This document shows positions 13,947 through 16,851 of a DNA stretch of 16,851 nt, in pieces. The DNA comes from Bacilli bacterium. GTDB taxonomy: Bacteria; Bacillota_I; Bacilli_A; RF39; UBA660. Below the pieces are notes generated by a model. It was not told the DNA's origin, searched no databases, and saw only the letters and a program-made list of their open reading frames with translations. Positions within the stretch are counted from its first letter, which is position 1. Each line of letters begins with the position of its first letter. The position numbers and the translations under genes are program-made. The stretch is taken from positions 1-16,851 of the forward strand of contig JAEDKN010000019.1 of the NCBI GenBank assembly GCA_016295795.1, in the 5' to 3' direction.

Positions 13947-13972
13947 TACTTTAGTTACCTCTTTGCATAATT

Positions 13973-14000
13973 AAAAAAGACGCATTTTATTGCGGCTTTT
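13973..14000 (-). terminator. Rho-independent terminator of ppdK
   Basis: On the minus strand AAAAGCCGCA pairs with TGCGTCTTTT (one C-T mismatch) around an ATAAAA loop, followed by a T-run. It begins 22 bases after the ppdK stop (14023-14025) and separates ppdK from the pfkB-smr pair. Confidence 0.75.
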
Positions 14001-14022
14001 ATTAATTTAATTATTTCATATT

Positions 14023-16644
14023 TTATTTATTTGCAATCGCAGCTTGTGCAGCAGCAAGTCTTGCTATTGGAACTCTAAATGGTGAACAAGATACATAATC
14101 AAGTCCAATTTTATGACAGAATTCAACACTTGAAGGATCCCCACCATGTTCTCCACAAATACCAATATGTAATTTAGGATTAACTGGTTTTCCAAGTTTT
14201 ACAGCTGTTTCCATCAACTTACCAACACCATCTTGATCAAGTTTAGCAAATGGATCATTTTCAAAAATCTTAGTATCATAGTAAGAATTTAAGAACTTAC
14301 CAGCATCATCTCTTGAGAATCCAAATGTCATTTGAGTTAAATCATTTGTTCCGAAGCAGAAGAAATCAGCATCTTTAGCTATCTCATCAGCTGTAAGTGC
14401 AGCTCTAGGTATTTCAATCATAGTACCAACTTCATATTCTAATTCAACATTAGCAGCTTTAATTTCTTCATCTGCAGTTTCAACTACTATATTCTTAACA
14501 TATTTTAATTCTTTTACTTCACAAACAAGTGGAATCATTATTTCTGGTTTAATATTCCAATCAGGATGAGCCTTCTTTACATTTATTGCAGCACGAATTA
14601 CAGCTTTTGTTTGCATTCTAGCTATTTCTGGATAAGTAACAGCTAAACGACATCCTCTATGCCCCATCATTGGATTAAATTCATGAAGTGAAGCAATTAG
14701 ATTTTTAATATATTCAACACTCTTACCTTGAGCATCAGCAAGTTTCTTAATATCAGCTTCCTCTGTTGGAACAAACTCATGTAGAGGTGGATCCAAGAAT
14801 CTGATTGTAACTGGATATCCTTCTAATGCTTCATATAATTTTTCAAAATCGCTTTGTTGATAAGGTAAAATCTTATCAAGTGCAGCTTCTCTTTCTTCAA
14901 CTGTGTCAGCACAAATCATCTCTCTAAATGCAGCAATTCTATCTGCTTCAAAGAACATATGCTCTGTACGACAAAGACCAATTCCTTCTGCACCAAGTTC
15001 TTTAGCTTTTCTAGCATCAGCTGGCGTATCAGCATTAGTTCTAACTTTTAATGTTCTGAACTTGTCAGCCCATTCCATAACTCTACCAAATTCTCCAGCA
15101 ATTGTTGCATCAACTGTAGGAATAATTCCATCATATATATTACCTGTAGAACCATCAATTGAGATATAATCTCCTTCATGATAAGTTTTACCAGCAAGAG
15201 TAAACTTCTTGTTTTCTTCATCCATTGCGATATCTCCACATCCAGATACGCAACAAGTACCCATACCACGAGCAACAACTGCAGCATGTGAAGTCATTCC
15301 CCCACGAACTGTTAAAATACCTTGAGAAGCTTTCATACCAGTAATATCCTCTGGAGATGTTTCAAGTCTAACAAGTACAACTTTTTCTCCTCTAGCATTC
15401 CACTCTTCAGCATCTTCTGCAGTAAACACAATTTTACCACAAGCAGCTCCTGGAGATGCTCCTAAACCTTTACCAGCAGGTACAGCCTTTTTAAGTGCAG
15501 CAGCATCAAATTGTGGATGTAGTAAAGTATCCAAGTTACGAGGATCAATCATAGCAACAGCTTCTTCCTCAGTACGCATACCTTCATCTACCAAGTCACA
15601 TGCAATCTTTAATGCAGCTTGAGCAGTTCTCTTACCATTCCTTGTTTGTAACATATAAAGTTTACCATGTTCAACAGTAAATTCCATATCTTGCATATCT
15701 CTATAATGAGATTCTAGTTTTTCACATACTTGTTTGAACTCTTCAAATGCTTCTGGGAATTTATCAGCCATCTCAGTAATCTTCATTGGTGTACGAACAC
15801 CAGCAACAACGTCTTCTCCTTGTGCATTTGTTAAGAATTCACCAAACAACCCTTTTTCTCCTGTCGCTGGATCACGAGTAAATGCAACACCAGTACCACA
15901 GTCATCTCCCATATTACCAAATGCCATAGATTGAACGTTTACAGCAGTTCCCCATGAATAAGGAATATCATTATCTCTTCTATAAACATTTGCTCTTGGA
16001 TTATCCCATGATCTAAATACAGCTTTGATAGCACCCATTAATTGCTCTTTTGGATCATCTGGGAAATCAGTACCGATTTTTTCCTTATATTCAGCTTTAA
16101 ATTCATTAGCTAATTCTTTCAAGTCATCAGCATCAAGTTCAATATCTTGAGTAACTCCCTTTCTAGCCTTCATCTCATCGATAAGTTGTTCAAAATATTT
16201 CTTACCAACTTCCATAACTACATCAGAGTACATTTGTATAAATCTTCTGTAGCAATCCCAAGCCCAACGTGGATTATTTGATTTTTCAGCTATTACATTA
16301 ACAACATCTTCATTAAGACCTAGATTAAGAATAGTATCCATCATACCAGGCATAGATGCTCTAGCTCCTGAACGTACAGAAACTAATAATGGATTTTCTT
16401 TGTCTCCAAATTTCTTTCCTGTAATTTCTTCCATTTTTTCAATGTACTCGTTAATCTGAGATTGAATTTCTTCATTGATTTCTCTACCATCTTCATAATA
16501 TTGAGTACAAGCCTCAGTAGTAATTGTGAAACCTTGAGGTACTGGAAGTCCTAAATTAGTCATTTCTGCTAAATTAGCCCCTTTACCACCAAGAAGGTTT
16601 CTCATATCAGCATTACCTTCACTGAATAAGTATACATATTTCAT
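14023..16644 (-). CDS. ppdK: Pyruvate, phosphate dikinase
   Basis: Interconverts PEP, AMP and PPi with pyruvate, ATP and Pi; in fermentative Firmicutes it usually runs toward pyruvate, making ATP from AMP with PPi. At 873 residues it matches the 874-residue Clostridium symbiosum enzyme. Order of domains: N-terminal nucleotide-binding region (GGKGANLAEM at 19-28, RSGARASMPGMMDT at 91-104, the TRN-containing end at 334-336), the swivelling phosphohistidine domain with GGMTSHAAVVARGMG (448-462; His453), and the C-terminal TIM barrel with CRTEHMFF (558-565; Arg559), FGTNDLTQM (764-772) and GICGEHGGDP (828-837; Cys830). GGAAGGAG (16653-16660) is 8 bases before the ATG. Its codons are less AT-biased than its neighbours, as expected of a highly expressed gene. 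Monocistronic by its own promoter and terminator. Confidence 0.97.
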   Translation of the reverse strand: MKYVYLFSEGNADMRNLLGGKGANLAEMTNLGLPVPQGFTITTEACTQYYEDGREINEEIQSQINEYIEKMEEITGKKFGDKENPLLVSVRSGARASMPGMMDTILNLGLNEDVVNVIAEKSNNPRWAWDCYRRFIQMYSDVVMEVGKKYFEQLIDEMKARKGVTQDIELDADDLKELANEFKAEYKEKIGTDFPDDPKEQLMGAIKAVFRSWDNPRANVYRRDNDIPYSWGTAVNVQSMAFGNMGDDCGTGVAFTRDPATGEKGLFGEFLTNAQGEDVVAGVRTPMKITEMADKFPEAFEEFKQVCEKLESHYRDMQDMEFTVEHGKLYMLQTRNGKRTAQAALKIACDLVDEGMRTEEEAVAMIDPRNLDTLLHPQFDAAALKKAVPAGKGLGASPGAACGKIVFTAEDAEEWNARGEKVVLVRLETSPEDITGMKASQGILTVRGGMTSHAAVVARGMGTCCVSGCGDIAMDEENKKFTLAGKTYHEGDYISIDGSTGNIYDGIIPTVDATIAGEFGRVMEWADKFRTLKVRTNADTPADARKAKELGAEGIGLCRTEHMFFEADRIAAFREMICADTVEEREAALDKILPYQQSDFEKLYEALEGYPVTIRFLDPPLHEFVPTEEADIKKLADAQGKSVEYIKNLIASLHEFNPMMGHRGCRLAVTYPEIARMQTKAVIRAAINVKKAHPDWNIKPEIMIPLVCEVKELKYVKNIVVETADEEIKAANVELEYEVGTMIEIPRAALTADEIAKDADFFCFGTNDLTQMTFGFSRDDAGKFLNSYYDTKIFENDPFAKLDQDGVGKLMETAVKLGKPVNPKLHIGICGEHGGDPSSVEFCHKIGLDYVSCSPFRVPIARLAAAQAAIANK

Positions 16645-16674
16645 GTTTTTTGCTCCTTCCTTTAGTCGTTATTT

Positions 16675-16703
16675 ATTATAACATAATTATTAATTCTATT
16701 TAA
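16675..16703 (-). promoter_or_regulatory. Putative promoter of ppdK
   Basis: Minus-strand TGTTATAAT (16675-16683) is an extended -10, identical in its nine bases to the one before the pfkB-family gene. The -35 is weak (TTAAAT at 17 bp, or TTTAAA at 18 bp). The leader of about 25 bases contains the ribosome site. Confidence 0.55.
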
Positions 16704-16719
16704 AGTGTTTTTACACTTT
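16702..16719. terminator. Small hairpin between tspO and ppdK
   Basis: AAAGTGT-TTTT-ACACTTT is a perfect 7-bp inverted repeat. Read on the plus strand it is followed by seven T; read on the minus strand only by TTTAAAT. It may be a weak terminator after tspO, or an operator, since it overlaps the predicted -35 of ppdK. I cannot decide which. Confidence 0.4.
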
Positions 16720-16771
16720 TTTTGATGTTTTTTACTTATATTTAACATAACTTTTATTTATTATTCCGTTT

Positions 16772-16851
16772 TCAATTTAAAATTGCTATTGAAAGGTTCA
16801 AATACCCAGCAAAAATTATCCAAATAATATATGGAATCAAAAAATATGCAG
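16772..16851 (-). CDS. TspO/MBR-family membrane protein, C-terminal end (truncated by window edge)
   Basis: A minus-strand frame open from the window edge to TGA at 16772-16774 encodes 25 residues ending AYFLIPYIIWIIFAGYLN and LSIAILN. This matches the last transmembrane helix of TspO (tryptophan-rich sensory protein/translocator family): the IPY-x-x-W-x-x-FA-x-YLN-x-x-I-x-x-LN pattern. Family members are five-helix membrane proteins that bind porphyrins and related ligands. The fragment is short, so the call rests on this one motif. The gene points toward ppdK, about 128 bases away. Confidence 0.75.
   Translation of the reverse strand, partial: AYFLIPYIIWIIFAGYLNLSIAILN

Noticed and set aside
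14903..15169. Open frames antisense to, or out of frame with, ppdK (also 15048-15287 and 15734-15934)
   Set aside because: Shadows of the long, well-conserved ppdK frame.
16830..16851. Possible plus-strand gene start (MESKNMQ) at the right edge
   Set aside because: No ribosome site, and the opposite strand carries the TspO signature over the same bases.
1..16851. Reassigned genetic code (TGA = Trp), as in mycoplasmas
   Set aside because: TGA ends hemW, dfrA, smr and the tspO fragment at the expected protein lengths, and Trp residues are TGG.

Overview
The window is AT-rich DNA from a low-GC Gram-positive bacterium. It reads with the standard bacterial code: TGA is a real stop for hemW, dfrA, smr and tspO, and Trp is TGG, so this is not a code-4 mycoplasma. 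The gene set (PPDK, a lepA/hemW pair, competence-type pilus genes, ThyA/DHFR/Tmk, long signal-anchored surface proteins) and very short intergenic gaps suggest an uncultured, probably gut-associated member of the Bacilli/Mollicutes-like Firmicutes with a compact genome. That placement is inference; no rRNA or tRNA gene is present to fix it.

Left edge (1-1757): a truncated prepilin-like gene on the minus strand is divergent from a complete type IV pilus/competence assembly ATPase (PilB/ComGA type) on the plus strand. The two share a 103-bp promoter region. pilB ends in a small bidirectional hairpin terminator shared with the convergent tmk gene.

Thymidylate operon (1756-4452, minus): HD-domain hydrolase, then thyA, dfrA and tmk, with gaps of 8 bp and 3 bp and a 4-bp overlap. 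A good promoter precedes it. It covers methylation of dUMP to dTMP, recycling of dihydrofolate and phosphorylation of dTMP to dTDP, plus an HD enzyme of unknown substrate.

lepA cluster (4453-7814, minus): lepA (EF4), a small protein made of two tandem SpoIIID-like helix-turn-helix modules, and hemW (radical SAM).

Surface-protein unit (7827-12762, minus): a near-perfect sigma-A promoter (TTGACA, 17 bp, TATAAT) drives two large genes that end in a clear GAAA-loop terminator. The first encodes a 770-residue signal-anchored protein with four cysteine-paired Ig-like repeats arranged A-B-A'-B'. The second encodes an ~839-residue protein with an internal membrane segment. I recognise no family for either as a whole; this is the most likely novel material in the window.

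Right part (12759-16851, minus): a PfkB-family sugar kinase overlapping a stand-alone Smr-domain gene; then upstream ppdK (pyruvate phosphate dikinase) with its own promoter and terminator; and at the edge the last 25 codons of a TspO/MBR-family membrane protein. No CRISPR array, insertion sequence, rRNA or tRNA was seen, and no gene-free stretch exceeds 300 bp.
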